A stretch of DNA of 64,000 nt from assembly GCA_004100325.1 (NCBI GenBank), contig SCKX01000001.1:665453-729452 (forward strand). Reading direction: 5' to 3'. The DNA comes from Candidatus Microsaccharimonas sossegonensis (GTDB lineage: Bacteria; Patescibacteriota; Saccharimonadia; Saccharimonadales; Saccharimonadaceae). Of the stretch, positions 55,701-64,000 are shown piece after piece. The notes under the pieces were generated by a model that worked only from the letters and a program-made list of their open reading frames with translations, was not told the origin of the DNA and ran no database searches. Numbering within the stretch: position 1 is the stretch's first letter; each line of letters opens with the position of its first letter. The position numbers and the translations under genes are program-made.

Positions 55701-56502
55701 TCACATGCAGCTCGAAGTCTTTTAATGACATTCGTTTCTCGTCGGCGAGAAACGCTCCTGTACCGACGGCTAGCAGTATTTCGTGCGCATCTTGATCAGC
55801 ATGAACTAAATAATGTCCATCACTCGTGACGACGAGCTGAATAGCAAGCTCTGTAGCAATCCTTTCGAGGTAGTTGTTAATTTTTACCTGGATATCCCAT
55901 TGAGCCGGGGCGTCTGGATGACCATGATCTTGCAGCTCCAGATAATAACGATCACCGAAAATTGATTTATACCAGGCAGCAATTCGCTTTGCTTCATCGT
56001 AATTATCATTCCGTAAGTTTTCACCCAACTCTCCACTTGCACAGCCAGAAAGAATAATCAGACCTTCGTTATACTTCTTGAGTAACTCATGATCAATACG
56101 GGGTTTGTAGTACATACCTTCGAGATTAGCCGCTGAACTAAGACGCATCAGATTTTGATACCCAACTTTGTTCATTGCCAGGATGATAAGGTGATAACGT
56201 GCTTTGTCTTTTTGCGGATCACGGTCATGACGCGACCTTGCCGCGATGTATGCTTCCATCCCAATAATCGGTTTGATGCCAGCAGCTTTAGCTGCTTTGT
56301 AAAACTCAACCGCACCAGACATAGTCCCGTGATCCGTGATAGCGACCGCATCCATGCCAAGATCCTTCACTCTGTTGATAAGAGCTGGTATTTTCGTCAG
56401 CCCATCAAGCACACTGTGATGGGTGTGGTTATGTAGATGTACGTAACTAGCCGCATTCAGAGAGTGCGGGATACGTTGTGAAGCTTCTTTTTTTACCCTC
56501 AT
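52792..56502 (-). CDS. dnaE: DNA polymerase III alpha subunit
   Basis: 1236 residues. PHP domain (YVHLHNHTHHSVLDG, AITDHGTMSG), polymerase core with PDVDIDI (catalytic Asp pair), tandem HhH and an OB fold (QALTVGGLISSVRS). DnaE1-type replicative polymerase without a built-in DEDD exonuclease. TATACT ends 10 nt before ATG, giving a ~3-nt leader. Confidence 0.97.
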   Translation of the reverse strand: MRVKKEASQRIPHSLNAASYVHLHNHTHHSVLDGLTKIPALINRVKDLGMDAVAITDHGTMSGAVEFYKAAKAAGIKPIIGMEAYIAARSRHDRDPQKDKARYHLIILAMNKVGYQNLMRLSSAANLEGMYYKPRIDHELLKKYNEGLIILSGCASGELGENLRNDNYDEAKRIAAWYKSIFGDRYYLELQDHGHPDAPAQWDIQVKINNYLERIATELAIQLVVTSDGHYLVHADQDAHEILLAVGTGAFLADEKRMSLKDFELHVTEPLELIDRWSKTNPQAVLNTKIIADRCNVELELGGILIPTFPTPKGYNEKTYLLQLVFQGLVSRYGDGKLDISGDPLSITIAEYRKHLPNKVLERADYELGVIDRMGYSGYFLIVQDFINWGKNRGIIFGPGRGSAAGSIVSYAVRMTELDPLKYDLLFERFLNPDRISMPDVDIDIQDTRRDEVIQYCTEKYGSERVANIVTFGKMAARAAVRDVARVLQVPYAESDRLAKLIPPPVQGRHIPLSVSVVENVDLRYEYESNPAIKKVLDYAIQLEGTIRSHGVHAAGVVIAPDDIVNFAPVEMSQKGVVATQYPMGPVEELGLLKMDFLGLSNLTTINNALRIIKKVFNITINLQEIPLDDEATYTLLQKGDTTGVFQLESAGMKRYLRELKPTIFDDIIAMVALYRPGPMQFIDDFIKRKHGERAITYAHAKMESALSTTYGVLVYQEQVMQISKDLSGFTGGEADTLRKAIGKKNLEMMAKMKARFIEGAAAQSGAGKHDMEKFWKQLEDFAAYCFNKSHAACYGLIAYWTAYLKAHYPEAFMAALMTSDQGDLDRLAIEMNECKHMGIRVLSPDVNESFVEFAVVPGKKEIRFGMAAIKGVGTAVVEEILRARADGIFQSVEDFARRVSSARVNKKAWESLIKTGAFDTLADRSDLLYNLETIQAFASKLQKEALSGQTDLFGGLGDSTILAQPSIAMLDAPVKHTDKERLGWERELLGLYISAHPLDNYDDYFTEQTVPMSELSNDIDGQALTVGGLISSVRSIVTKSGSKMAFVKIEDKTSETEVIVFPGIYEIVGGQLLQDQVIRVFGKVNARDRDGNLGNDIKIIADDIQIIDDAELRHYESHGNKMTKPKAHTTSMVAKRRIAVSKRKDIKNITADTSYSVVDTKSIKKLFVHVKNPDDKQVLMQVKQICSDYPGLIEVVLVLGADKQSAIKMPFKVDCSDTMIGDLVKIFGEDAVVIK

Positions 56503-56566
56503 GAATACTTTTAGTATAACGAATCAGGGCGTGCTCGTCTGTAGTAAAAAATTATATAAAGCGTAA

Positions 56567-56848
56567 TTATTTTTTTGGACTTTGCTGAACTGTATTAACC
56601 ACAAATTGAATAAATTGACCAAAACCACCAGGAACATCAACCAAAAGATTGAGAATCCATAAGACGATAGCAATAACAATCGTACCACCTAGCACACTGC
56701 CGACACCAAAAAAGATACCTCTTATGAGGTTCATCAGATATACCTGACGTCTACTGGTATGAAAGTCATAAAACAAATCTTCAAGAATTGCTTTTCGAGC
56801 ACCATTTTCATTATTGTTTTTACTTGTAGAAACGGTTTTTTTGATCAT
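56567..56848 (-). CDS. DUF5665 small membrane protein
   Basis: 93 residues. Polar N-terminus, then MNLIRGIFFGVGSVLGGTIV and one or two hydrophobic helices up to ~80, the pattern of DUF5665. Function unknown. Between dnaE and the YtxH gene. Confidence 0.75.
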   Translation of the reverse strand: MIKKTVSTSKNNNENGARKAILEDLFYDFHTSRRQVYLMNLIRGIFFGVGSVLGGTIVIAIVLWILNLLVDVPGGFGQFIQFVVNTVQQSPKK

Positions 56849-56879
56849 AACTATGATCCTATCCTAACATAATAAAGAC

Positions 56880-56902
56880 GCGCCTTTGTAGCGCGCCTTT
56901 TG
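56880..56902 (-). terminator. Terminator after the YtxH gene
   Basis: GGCGCGC / GCGCGTC, 7-bp stem (one G-U), followed by TTTATT on the minus strand. Confidence 0.7.
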
Positions 56903-56908
56903 TATTTA

Positions 56909-57274
56909 TTATTTATTCTTGTTAATCGCAGACCTTGCGTCTTTTGCGATACCACTACTACGAGCTTTAAGTTCTTTTGTCCTATCAACAACAACATCCG
57001 AAGCCTTTTCAGTCGCTCCGACAAATTTGTCGGCTGCCTGACTAGCTACTCTTTCGGCTTTTTCAACCACGTCTTCGGCTGCGTTGCCAACCTTATTACG
57101 GACATCGTTGCTGATTTCTTTACCTTTAGCAATTGCCTCGTTTTTCTTTTCGTCAGCCTTTTGTTTTAGTTCTGCACGAGTTTCTTTACCGCTTTTTGGT
57201 GCAGTCAACACCCCTGCAACAAACCCTGCCGCTGCCCCAAAAATTGCTCCTAGTACTACATTTGCTTTTGCCAT
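56909..57274 (-). CDS. YtxH-domain protein
   Basis: 121 residues. GAIFGAAAGFVAGVLTAPKSGKETRAEL (read in parts) is the YtxH signature: a Gly/Ala-rich membrane segment then APKSGKE. The rest is a charged amphipathic helix of Lys/Glu/Ala. Linked to stress responses in Gram-positives. In one unit with the DUF948-like gene. Confidence 0.85.
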   Translation of the reverse strand: MAKANVVLGAIFGAAAGFVAGVLTAPKSGKETRAELKQKADEKKNEAIAKGKEISNDVRNKVGNAAEDVVEKAERVASQAADKFVGATEKASDVVVDRTKELKARSSGIAKDARSAINKNK

Positions 57275-57276
57275 AA

Positions 57277-57537
57277 TTATTTTCCCTTTCGTGATAATTT
57301 AGTAAATTTCTTCATAAACTTTGCAACTAACTCCGCAACAAATAGCGGCGAAGTCAGCCGTGTCACGTTTGACACAGCCGATTCAACCGAATCAACGGCA
57401 TGTGCTGCTGTTTTTGCAATACGCCGAATTTCTGCTGACAAACGAATCAAATAAATAATCAAGACGACTCCGACAATGAGAAAGATAGATAGCACCACAG
57501 CCAGGATGATAACGAGAATTTCTGCAGCTGAGCTCAT
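57277..57537 (-). CDS. DUF948-like membrane protein
   Basis: 86 residues from ATG 57537 (AAAGG 7 nt before). One long hydrophobic helix (~6-34) then a helix with SAEIRRIAKTAAHAVDSVES, as in DUF948 proteins, which often pair with YtxH proteins as here (2-nt gap). TGTATAAT upstream. Function unknown, probably membrane stress. Confidence 0.7.
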   Translation of the reverse strand: MSSAAEILVIILAVVLSIFLIVGVVLIIYLIRLSAEIRRIAKTAAHAVDSVESAVSNVTRLTSPLFVAELVAKFMKKFTKLSRKGK

Positions 57538-57601
57538 AGCGTGACCTTTCTGGTGCAACCTTTACCTTCTTATTATACAGTGATAGTTAAGGTAAAGCAA
57601 A

Positions 57602-58483
57602 CTACTCGCTGAGGCGTTGCTTTAGAAAGTCAGTCAGTTCAGCCCCATATTCTTCGCTTTCCAGCGCAAGATCTACTACAGCTTTAATGTATTTTAATTG
57701 ATCTCCCGTATCATGCCAGACTCCTTCTATGAATAAACCATACAGCTCTCCTGTTCGAGCAAGTTCGGCGAGACTATCAGCAATGCCGATTTCACCGCCA
57801 TGACCAACTTTTTCTTGTTCGATGATTGGCCAAATTTCTGGCGTCAATAAATAACTGCCGACAGATGCAAAATGAGAGGGAGCGTTCCTCGGACCTGGTT
57901 TTTCGACAAGACCGGTTAATTGATACAGTCGCTTGTCTTTTTTGTTGTCAGCAAGACTAACAATGCCGTATTTATGTGTTCCATCATCATCAACTTCAAT
58001 CAGCGAAATGACCGAGTTGCCTGTTTTGTTGTAGGCTTCTTTTAACTGCATCGGCCAAGGTATGTCACTCCGAAAAAAGTCATCCGCGAAAAAAACAAAA
58101 AAGGGTTCGTCGTCACTAATCAAATGCCGAGCATTAAGGATTGGCCGAGCATTTCCTTTTGGAAAACCTTTTTGACGAACATACACAAAATTTGCCAATT
58201 CAGCAACGCGTTTTATCTCGTCCGCCTTGTCATCTTTTCCATTTTCACGAAGTTCAGCTTCTAACTGGTCGCTTCTATCAAAGTGGTCTTCGATGGCGCG
58301 TTTGGTGCTTCCTGTCACAATAATAATTTCAGTGACGCCCGCTGCAACGGCTTGTTCCACAATCACTTGAATGACTGGTCGATCAATCAGTGGCAGCATC
58401 TCTTTTGGCATCGCCTTGGTTTGTGGCAGGAAACGTGTTCCGAGCCCGGCTGCACAAATAATGGCCTTAGTTGGTTGCTTCAC
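57602..58483 (-). CDS. galU: UTP-glucose-1-phosphate uridylyltransferase
   Basis: 293 residues. AAGLGTRFLPQTKAMPKEML is the nucleotidyltransferase signature; GSTKRAIEDHFDRS, KGFPKGNARP and FADDFF follow the GalU family. Makes UDP-glucose for surface glycans. GTG start overlaps the gatB TGA (GTGA), a coupling with no metabolic reason I can see. Confidence 0.95.
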   Translation of the reverse strand: MKQPTKAIICAAGLGTRFLPQTKAMPKEMLPLIDRPVIQVIVEQAVAAGVTEIIIVTGSTKRAIEDHFDRSDQLEAELRENGKDDKADEIKRVAELANFVYVRQKGFPKGNARPILNARHLISDDEPFFVFFADDFFRSDIPWPMQLKEAYNKTGNSVISLIEVDDDGTHKYGIVSLADNKKDKRLYQLTGLVEKPGPRNAPSHFASVGSYLLTPEIWPIIEQEKVGHGGEIGIADSLAELARTGELYGLFIEGVWHDTGDQLKYIKAVVDLALESEEYGAELTDFLKQRLSE

Positions 58484-59940
58484 GATAATTCTTCCAATCG
58501 TCGACGAATTAATTGTCCGGCCAGCGCTGGGTTTGCTTTACCAGCGGATTTTTTCATCACCTGTCCTACTAAAAAACCGATGGCTTTATCTTGTCCAGCT
58601 TTTATATCAACGACAGACTGAGCACTAACGGGATCAGCGAGCACTTCATCAATAATGGCAATAATCGCGGATTCATCACTGACCTGAAGGAGGTTTTTAG
58701 CTTCAGCAATATGTCGCGGTGATATATTGTCGGTGAGTAGGTGCACAAAAATGTCTTTAGCAGCGGTACTTGATACTTCATTCTTCTCAACCATTTCAGC
58801 CAGTTCGATGTATCCATCGGCAACAAAGTTAGTGACTGTCATGGTCGCAGTTTCATCAATGGCACTGACCGAACTAGCAAACCAATGCGCAGCGTGGCGT
58901 GCGGCATCATCTCCGGCAGTATGTTGAATTTCTGTAATGAGTGTGGCATACTTTTGATTACTCAATAGTGTCTCTGTCACTGAACGATCAAGCGTAAGCT
59001 TTTTCCAGACGTTGCGATAATAGGCTGGAAGCAGCGGAACATCTGCCTGCATCGCAGCTATGTCTTCAACACTTAACACGACTGGTGGAATATCTGCATC
59101 TGGCATGTAGCGATAGTCCTGGGCATCTTCTTTGCTGCGTTGTGAACTAGTTTTACCGGTTGCGTCGTCCCATCCCCGTGTTTCTTGAACGATTTTTTCA
59201 CCTTTTTCAATCAGTTCTACCTGACGAGAAAATTCATATTCCGCAGCTTTTTCAACACTTCTAAATGAGTTCAAGTTCTTAATTTCAGCCCGCGTCCCAA
59301 GTTCTGTCGCACCTTTTAAGGCAACCGAGATATTAACATCAAAACGCATATTGCCATGGTACAAATCTCCGTGCGTGACGCCGGCAAAGGTCATCAGCCG
59401 ATGTAGCTCTGTCGCATACGCTTTTGCGGCAGCAGCTGAATGAATGTCCGGTTCGGATACAACCTCTATCAGTGGTGTACCAGCGCGGTTAAGGTCGACT
59501 AAACTAAAATCTGAGTGATGCGTTAATTTTCCAGCATCTTCTTCGATATGAGCGTGGTGAATACGAACTTTGACTGTTGTGCCATCAAGTAGTGGTGCTT
59601 CGACGTAGCCTCCAATAATAATCGGCTGGTACATCTGACTAATCTGATAGCCTTTCGGAAGGTCAGGATAAAAATAATGCTTTCGATCAAACCGGCTGAC
59701 ATGCGCAATGTCTGCGTTCAATGCTTTGCCGGCACGGACGGCCAGCACAATTGCTTGATGATTTAAAACTGGTAACATGCCAGGCAGGCCAAAATCGATC
59801 GGACTCGTGGCTGCATTTGGGTTTTTGTCATTAGCGTTGTTATCGGCGCCACTAAAGAGTTTACTCATTGTCGCCAACTGAACGTGGCATTCAATGCCAA
59901 TTGTCATGTCATATTTATCGAGGATTTCAAGACTGACCAT
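58480..59940 (-). CDS. gatB: Aspartyl/glutamyl-tRNA amidotransferase subunit B
   Basis: 486 residues. GIECHVQLATMSKLF, FGLPGMLPVLN, and HYFYPDLPKGYQISQ match GatB; the C-terminal YqeY-like domain (residues ~340 on) binds tRNA. Presents misacylated Glu-tRNA-Gln or Asp-tRNA-Asn to GatA. Starts at the base after the stop of the membrane HEPN gene. Confidence 0.97.
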   Translation of the reverse strand: MVSLEILDKYDMTIGIECHVQLATMSKLFSGADNNANDKNPNAATSPIDFGLPGMLPVLNHQAIVLAVRAGKALNADIAHVSRFDRKHYFYPDLPKGYQISQMYQPIIIGGYVEAPLLDGTTVKVRIHHAHIEEDAGKLTHHSDFSLVDLNRAGTPLIEVVSEPDIHSAAAAKAYATELHRLMTFAGVTHGDLYHGNMRFDVNISVALKGATELGTRAEIKNLNSFRSVEKAAEYEFSRQVELIEKGEKIVQETRGWDDATGKTSSQRSKEDAQDYRYMPDADIPPVVLSVEDIAAMQADVPLLPAYYRNVWKKLTLDRSVTETLLSNQKYATLITEIQHTAGDDAARHAAHWFASSVSAIDETATMTVTNFVADGYIELAEMVEKNEVSSTAAKDIFVHLLTDNISPRHIAEAKNLLQVSDESAIIAIIDEVLADPVSAQSVVDIKAGQDKAIGFLVGQVMKKSAGKANPALAGQLIRRRLEELS

Positions 59941-60366
59941 TTAGATTGCTCCTACGTCTTTCAAAGCTTGTTTAAAAGAAGCCAAAGCACGACGCGCCGT
60001 ATCATAGCTAAGCTTTACATCTGGCTCGTGGGCAATTTGATTGCGTAGTTTGTGAGCTGCCCATACATTATTGGCATGAGACCATTTATGCTGCATATTC
60101 TTCATACGTTCGCCCATCGTCGCACCTTGAATACCTTTTTCTTTTAATGCTTGATCAAGCAGCGTGTCAGCATTCAGAACACTCAGTTGAAATGTCATTA
60201 CCTCAGCTTGATTGAGTTGTTGTTCAATCGCCATCCACTTGATGCGGTATTTATTAACGTCTAATGATGTCGAGCCACGGCGCGTCAGTGAGATAACAGC
60301 AAATAAGATGGCTGCAAATACTAACACTGCTGCTAGAAAAAATACAACTGAAATTGATTGATCCAC
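59941..60366 (-). CDS. Membrane-anchored HEPN-like protein inside the gat operon
   Basis: 141 residues. One membrane helix (~5-27), then a helical domain ending in HKLRNQIAHEPD (Arg108, Asn109, His113), the RN-x3-H form of the HEPN R-x4-H motif. It overlaps the gatA stop by one base and abuts gatB, so it is firmly inside gatC-gatA-x-gatB. HEPN proteins may be RNases or nucleotide-binding scaffolds; a link to tRNA charging is inference from position. Confidence 0.6.
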   Translation of the reverse strand: MDQSISVVFFLAAVLVFAAILFAVISLTRRGSTSLDVNKYRIKWMAIEQQLNQAEVMTFQLSVLNADTLLDQALKEKGIQGATMGERMKNMQHKWSHANNVWAAHKLRNQIAHEPDVKLSYDTARRALASFKQALKDVGAI

Positions 60367-61736
60367 TAAACTTCCTCCTCAATACGTTTTGCAAGTGCCA
60401 AGAGCAGTGCGTCATCACGGCGTTTTCCAATCAGCTGCACACCAATAGGAAGCCCTTGCTCGTTCTTTCCAGCCGGCACACTGATCGCTGGTAACCCGGC
60501 TAGGCTTGCTGGCACAGTCATAACATCAGAGAGATACATTTTAATTGGATCGTTGGTATTCTCTCCTAAAATAAAGGCTGGTGTTGGCGCGACAGGAGTA
60601 ATTAAGACGTCAAACGTTGTCAAGAGTGCATTAAATTCGTTAATAAGCAAAGTACGCACTTTTTGTGCCTGAAGATAGTAGGCGTCAAAGAAACCACTTG
60701 AAAGCACATAACTTCCGATCATAATACGACGCTTGTTCTCGGTCATGAAACCTTGATCGCGCGAGGAACCATATACTTCTCTTAGTCGATTTGCCTCCGC
60801 CCGCTTACCATAGCGAATGCCATCATAACGACCTAGGTTGCTGCTAATTTCGGCCGGAACAACAATATAATAAATCGCTAAAGCATATTTCAATAAGGAT
60901 AGACTTACCTCTTCAACCTCATGTCCATCAGTACGGAGCTTCTCGACGTATTCATTTGTCACACGTCGTACTTCGGGGTCGACATCATCAGTCATTGCCT
61001 CCTTAATAACACCTATGCTTTTTTTTTCATCCAGTTTCGTCGGTACAAAAAAATCAGGCAAGGTCGTCATATCCTTTGTGTCTTTACCACTGATAATACT
61101 CATCACCAGCGCGGCGTCGTCGGTACATGATGCCAGCACGCCAATAGTATCAGTGCTGCTTGCCATTGCCACCACTCCGTAACGACTCACCGTTCCATAG
61201 GTTGGTTTGACTCCGACCACTCCGTTAAAACTCGCGGGTTGACGGATAGAACCGCCCGTATCCGTACCCAGTGCAAATGGCACAATACCAAGCGCCACAG
61301 CCACTGCAGAGCCCCCACTGCTTCCGCCAGCAACCCGTTCCTGATCAAAAGCATGTTTCGTCGGACCAAAAGCAGAATTTTCGGTACTTCCACCGTGCGC
61401 GAATGCATCTAGATTAGCTTTACCGATACAAATTGCACCCTCAGCTTCTAATTTTTCAATTGCGGTGGCCTGGAGCGGTGCTGCAAAGTTTTCGAGAAAC
61501 TTACTCGCTGCCGTTGTCGTGCCGCCTAACGTTAAAAAATTGTCTTTCGCAACAAAGGGGACCCCCGCAAGCTTGCCCGAAATCTCACCACGATCAACCG
61601 CATCAGCGCGCTCTAACGCGCGGGTTTCGGTCAAACTGAGGAGTGCATGAAATGATTCATTGGCATGTGCCTTTGCAATCGCTGCTTCAACATTCTTTCG
61701 GGCAGAGACACCAACAAAATTTGAAATTTTGCTCAT
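60366..61736 (-). CDS. gatA: Aspartyl/glutamyl-tRNA amidotransferase subunit A
   Basis: 456 residues. Amidase signature with the Ser-cisSer-Lys triad: VAKDNF (Lys), GGSSGGSAVAVA, TDTGGSIRQPASF. Releases ammonia from glutamine and amidates the misacylated tRNA. One base after gatC. Confidence 0.97.
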   Translation of the reverse strand: MSKISNFVGVSARKNVEAAIAKAHANESFHALLSLTETRALERADAVDRGEISGKLAGVPFVAKDNFLTLGGTTTAASKFLENFAAPLQATAIEKLEAEGAICIGKANLDAFAHGGSTENSAFGPTKHAFDQERVAGGSSGGSAVAVALGIVPFALGTDTGGSIRQPASFNGVVGVKPTYGTVSRYGVVAMASSTDTIGVLASCTDDAALVMSIISGKDTKDMTTLPDFFVPTKLDEKKSIGVIKEAMTDDVDPEVRRVTNEYVEKLRTDGHEVEEVSLSLLKYALAIYYIVVPAEISSNLGRYDGIRYGKRAEANRLREVYGSSRDQGFMTENKRRIMIGSYVLSSGFFDAYYLQAQKVRTLLINEFNALLTTFDVLITPVAPTPAFILGENTNDPIKMYLSDVMTVPASLAGLPAISVPAGKNEQGLPIGVQLIGKRRDDALLLALAKRIEEEV

Positions 61737-61737
61737 G

Positions 61738-62028
61738 CTATAGCACCTTTGGTACCTTTATTTGTGCTGCTTCGGTCACTGGTGCTAACGCAAGAAGGGC
61801 TGACGCAGCAACATCATAGGTATCGACGACATCATCGCGCCATACATTCTCAAGGTCAGTGACTTGGTAGGTTGGCTCAACTCCCGTCGTATCAAGTTCA
61901 TCAAGCTGCGTAATGTACCCGACTATATTGTCGAGATCAACTTGCAGCATACGCGCTTCATCGTCCGTAAGCCGCAAATTGCTGAGTCGTGCAAGGTGTT
62001 GCACATCATCATGAGAGAGTTGTGTCAT
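61738..62028 (-). CDS. gatC: Aspartyl/glutamyl-tRNA amidotransferase subunit C
   Basis: 96 residues: VQHLARLSNLRLTDDEARML and the PTYQVTDLENVWRDD belt segment of GatC, which holds A and B together. First gene of the unit; TATACT ends 8 nt before ATG, so the leader is 0-2 nt. No glutaminyl- or asparaginyl-tRNA synthetase is in the window. Confidence 0.95.
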   Translation of the reverse strand: MTQLSHDDVQHLARLSNLRLTDDEARMLQVDLDNIVGYITQLDELDTTGVEPTYQVTDLENVWRDDVVDTYDVAASALLALAPVTEAAQIKVPKVL

Positions 62029-62077
62029 ATTTTTATAGTATAGCGTAACATGCCCATTTTTTCACACAGTAAAGGAG

Positions 62078-64000
62078 TTACATTTTTGAACGTATGTCGG
62101 CAATGAGATCGCGCAGCTCAGCCGCTTTTTCAAATTCTAAATTTGCGCTGGCAAGATCCATTTGACCGGACAGCTCTTTCACCAAACCTTGGTACTCATC
62201 TTTTGGAATTTTTTTCAAGTTCAGTTTTGGCGTTTCACTCTCTTTTTTAGGAATGAGTGCACGGAGTCCCTCATCAATTTCTTTTGCAACACTGGTAGGG
62301 GTAATGCCGTGCGAAGTATTGTAAACGGCTTGAATACTGCGTCGTCGATTGGTTTCATCAATCGCCCGCTGCATCGAATCGGTAATGTTATCAGCATACA
62401 TCAGTACTTTTCCGTCAATGTGACGGGCAGCCCGACCTATCGTCTGAATGAGTGCGCTGGTACTTCTTAGGAAACCTTCTTTATCGGCATCGATAATGGC
62501 CACCAGACTGACTTCGGGTAAATCGAGTCCTTCACGTAGCAGATTAATTCCCACCAATACGTCATAGACGCCAGCACGAAGATCACGCAAAATGTCGCTG
62601 CGTTCTAACGTATCGACTTCACTGTGAATATACGCAGTCTTGATATCAAGTTCCTGTAAATAGGTAGACAGGTCTTCAGACATGCGCTTTGTTAATGTCG
62701 TCACTAGTACACGTTGCCTATTTTTTACTCGCTCACGGATTTCGGCAATGAGGTCATCAATTTGCCCGGTTGTTGGACGAATGATAATTTCGGGATCGAT
62801 CAATCCGGTTGGACGAATGATTTGCTGCACTGGTTCTGGACTGTGGGCAAGCTCGTATTCTGCAGGTGTGGCCGAAACGTAAATTGCGTTGTTGATATGC
62901 TTGTGAAACTCGTCAAATGTCAGCGGACGGTTATCCAGCGCGCTCGGCATACGGAATCCGTTATCAACCAGTACTTCTTTTCGTGCCCGGTCACCGTTAT
63001 ACATACCACGAACCTGAGGAAGTGTCATGTGACTTTCGTCAACAAATAGCAAAAAATCATCTGGAAAATAATCAAGCAGTGTCGCCGGTTGCTCACCTGG
63101 TTCACGACTAGTCAAGTAGCGGCTATAATTCTCAATTCCTTTGACAAAACCTGTTTCTTCCAACATTTCAATATCATATTTCGTGCGTTGTCCGAGTCGC
63201 TGGGCTTCCAGTAACATGTCACGAGATTCAAAATACTCCATGCGTTCTTCAAACTCTTTTTTTATTTCTTCAATTGCATGTTCTAATTTTGCACGCGGCG
63301 TGACATAATGGCTGCTTGGAAAAATAGTAGTTTCGTTTGGTTCACCCAAGATTTCACCCGTCAAAGGATCAATGCGTGTGATACGTTCGACTTCATCACC
63401 AAAAAACTCAATACGATAGGCGATGTCACTACCGGCAGGAAAAATGTCAACAATATCACCACGGACACGAAACGTACCGCGGTGAAAATCGATGTCATTG
63501 CGTTGATATTGAATATCAGTCAGCAAGCGAACAAATTTATCTTGCTGACGACGCTCACTCTTTTTTACCGTAATCGACATTTCGGCATAATCGTCCGGTG
63601 AACCAATGCCATAAATACAACTCACACTGGCGACGATAATCGTATCACGATGCGTCAGCAGTGCCGTCGTGGCAGCATGACGAAGCCGATCTATCTCGTC
63701 ATTGATTTTACTATCTTTTTCAATATAGGTATCGCTACTAGCGATGTAGGCTTCTGGCTGATAGTAATCAAAATAACTGACAAAATAATGCACTTCATTG
63801 TCGGGAAAGAAGGCTTTAAATTCACTATACAGTTGCGCTGCAAGTGTTTTATTGTGCGCTAACACTAATGTCGGTACGTTCTGATCCGCAATAATATTGG
63901 CCATTGTAAATGTTTTTCCACTACCAGTCACCCCTAACAAAGTCTGCTCTCGATGTCCCTCATTGATACCTTTTATAAGACCAGCGATCGCAGCAGGCTG
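62078..64000 (-). CDS. uvrB: UvrABC system protein B (5' end outside window)
   Basis: About 640 visible residues. Walker A VTGSGKT; beta-hairpin [18 protein letters not shown]; helicase motifs ESHMTLPQ and [11 protein letters not shown]-terminal UVR domain ([20 protein letters not shown]). The frame is open to the window edge; the TTG near 63940 is not the start. It loads on damage with UvrA and recruits UvrC. Confidence 0.97.
   Translation of the reverse strand, partial: QPAAIAGLIKGINEGHREQTLLGVTGSGKTFTMANIIADQNVPTLVLAHNKTLAAQLYSEFKAFFPDNEVHYFVSYFDYYQPEAYIASSDTYIEKDSKINDEIDRLRHAATTALLTHRDTIIVASVSCIYGIGSPDDYAEMSITVKKSERRQQDKFVRLLTDIQYQRNDIDFHRGTFRVRGDIVDIFPAGSDIAYRIEFFGDEVERITRIDPLTGEILGEPNETTIFPSSHYVTPRAKLEHAIEEIKKEFEERMEYFESRDMLLEAQRLGQRTKYDIEMLEETGFVKGIENYSRYLTSREPGEQPATLLDYFPDDFLLFVDESHMTLPQVRGMYNGDRARKEVLVDNGFRMPSALDNRPLTFDEFHKHINNAIYVSATPAEYELAHSPEPVQQIIRPTGLIDPEIIIRPTTGQIDDLIAEIRERVKNRQRVLVTTLTKRMSEDLSTYLQELDIKTAYIHSEVDTLERSDILRDLRAGVYDVLVGINLLREGLDLPEVSLVAIIDADKEGFLRSTSALIQTIGRAARHIDGKVLMYADNITDSMQRAIDETNRRRSIQAVYNTSHGITPTSVAKEIDEGLRALIPKKESETPKLNLKKIPKDEYQGLVKELSGQMDLASANLEFEKAAELRDLIADIRSKM

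Overview
The window reads as chromosome of a Candidatus Saccharibacteria (TM7) member or a close relative in the Patescibacteria/CPR. The evidence is the small basic gene set, tightly packed operons with 1-10 nt overlaps, standard stop codons (TGA ends several well-defined genes, so it is not the UGA=Gly code of Gracilibacteria/SR1), a type IV pilus ATPase and prepilin, a secreted HNH nuclease, ClpC/ClpP under CIRCE operators, and several conserved genes of unknown function. The assignment is by gene content and sequence style, not by database search.

Layout. 1-700: end of a VanY-type D-Ala-D-Ala carboxypeptidase and a small membrane protein. 750-17057 (mostly minus): a broken-up str/rpo region, read upstream to downstream as rpoB-rpoC, a DUF4190 membrane protein, rpsL-rpsG, three lineage-type unknown genes (one split by an in-frame TGA), fusA, radC-like plus a HEPN gene, tuf, rpsJ, with terminators and own promoters between most units. 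17431-22711: clpP (CIRCE), a GC-rich structured element, tig, hisS, an unknown, a TrmH-type methyltransferase and another unknown. 22856-24400: a prepilin N-terminus fused in frame to a seven-repeat RCC1 propeller but separated by a TAA. 24401-28848: an accessory island with a frameshifted small gene, a proline-rich small protein, a methyltransferase, YunG-like, MazG-like and TM2 genes, a candidate structured RNA, and a large serine recombinase whose 3' end runs into tRNA-Leu(CAG). 28827-30922: two tRNA-Leu genes, each preceded in its own transcript by degenerate copies of its 5' half, flanking a GlcD-type FAD oxidoreductase. 30974-41825: rsmD, a possible PLC-like metalloenzyme, recG, tyrS, a class A PBP, a PIN-TRAM protein, radA and a membrane HExxH protein. 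41806-46361: clpC (CIRCE), nusA with a hairpin in its leader, and a secreted DUF1524 nuclease. 46468-64000: M1 aminopeptidase, an rnhB-yraN fusion, rplS, pilB, a SpoU methyltransferase, dnaE, small envelope-stress-like membrane proteins, galU, gatB-HEPN-gatA-gatC and uvrB (cut by the window edge).

How it works together. Most genes are translation, transcription, replication and repair. Protein quality control (clpP, clpC) carries perfect HrcA operators overlapping their promoters. Pilus parts and a secreted nuclease fit an episymbiont that binds a host and takes up DNA or nucleotides. A recurring feature is a -10 box 6-7 nt before the start codon, which predicts leaderless mRNAs for about a dozen genes.

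Main points for a second look: the tRNA-Leu 5'-half copies; the switch-like RNA candidate beside the recombinase; the split pilin-RCC1 gene; a beta' subunit without any of the zinc-site cysteines; EF-G with altered G4 and G5 motifs; a RadC homologue without its metal ligands overlapping a HEPN gene; and the nusA leader hairpin.
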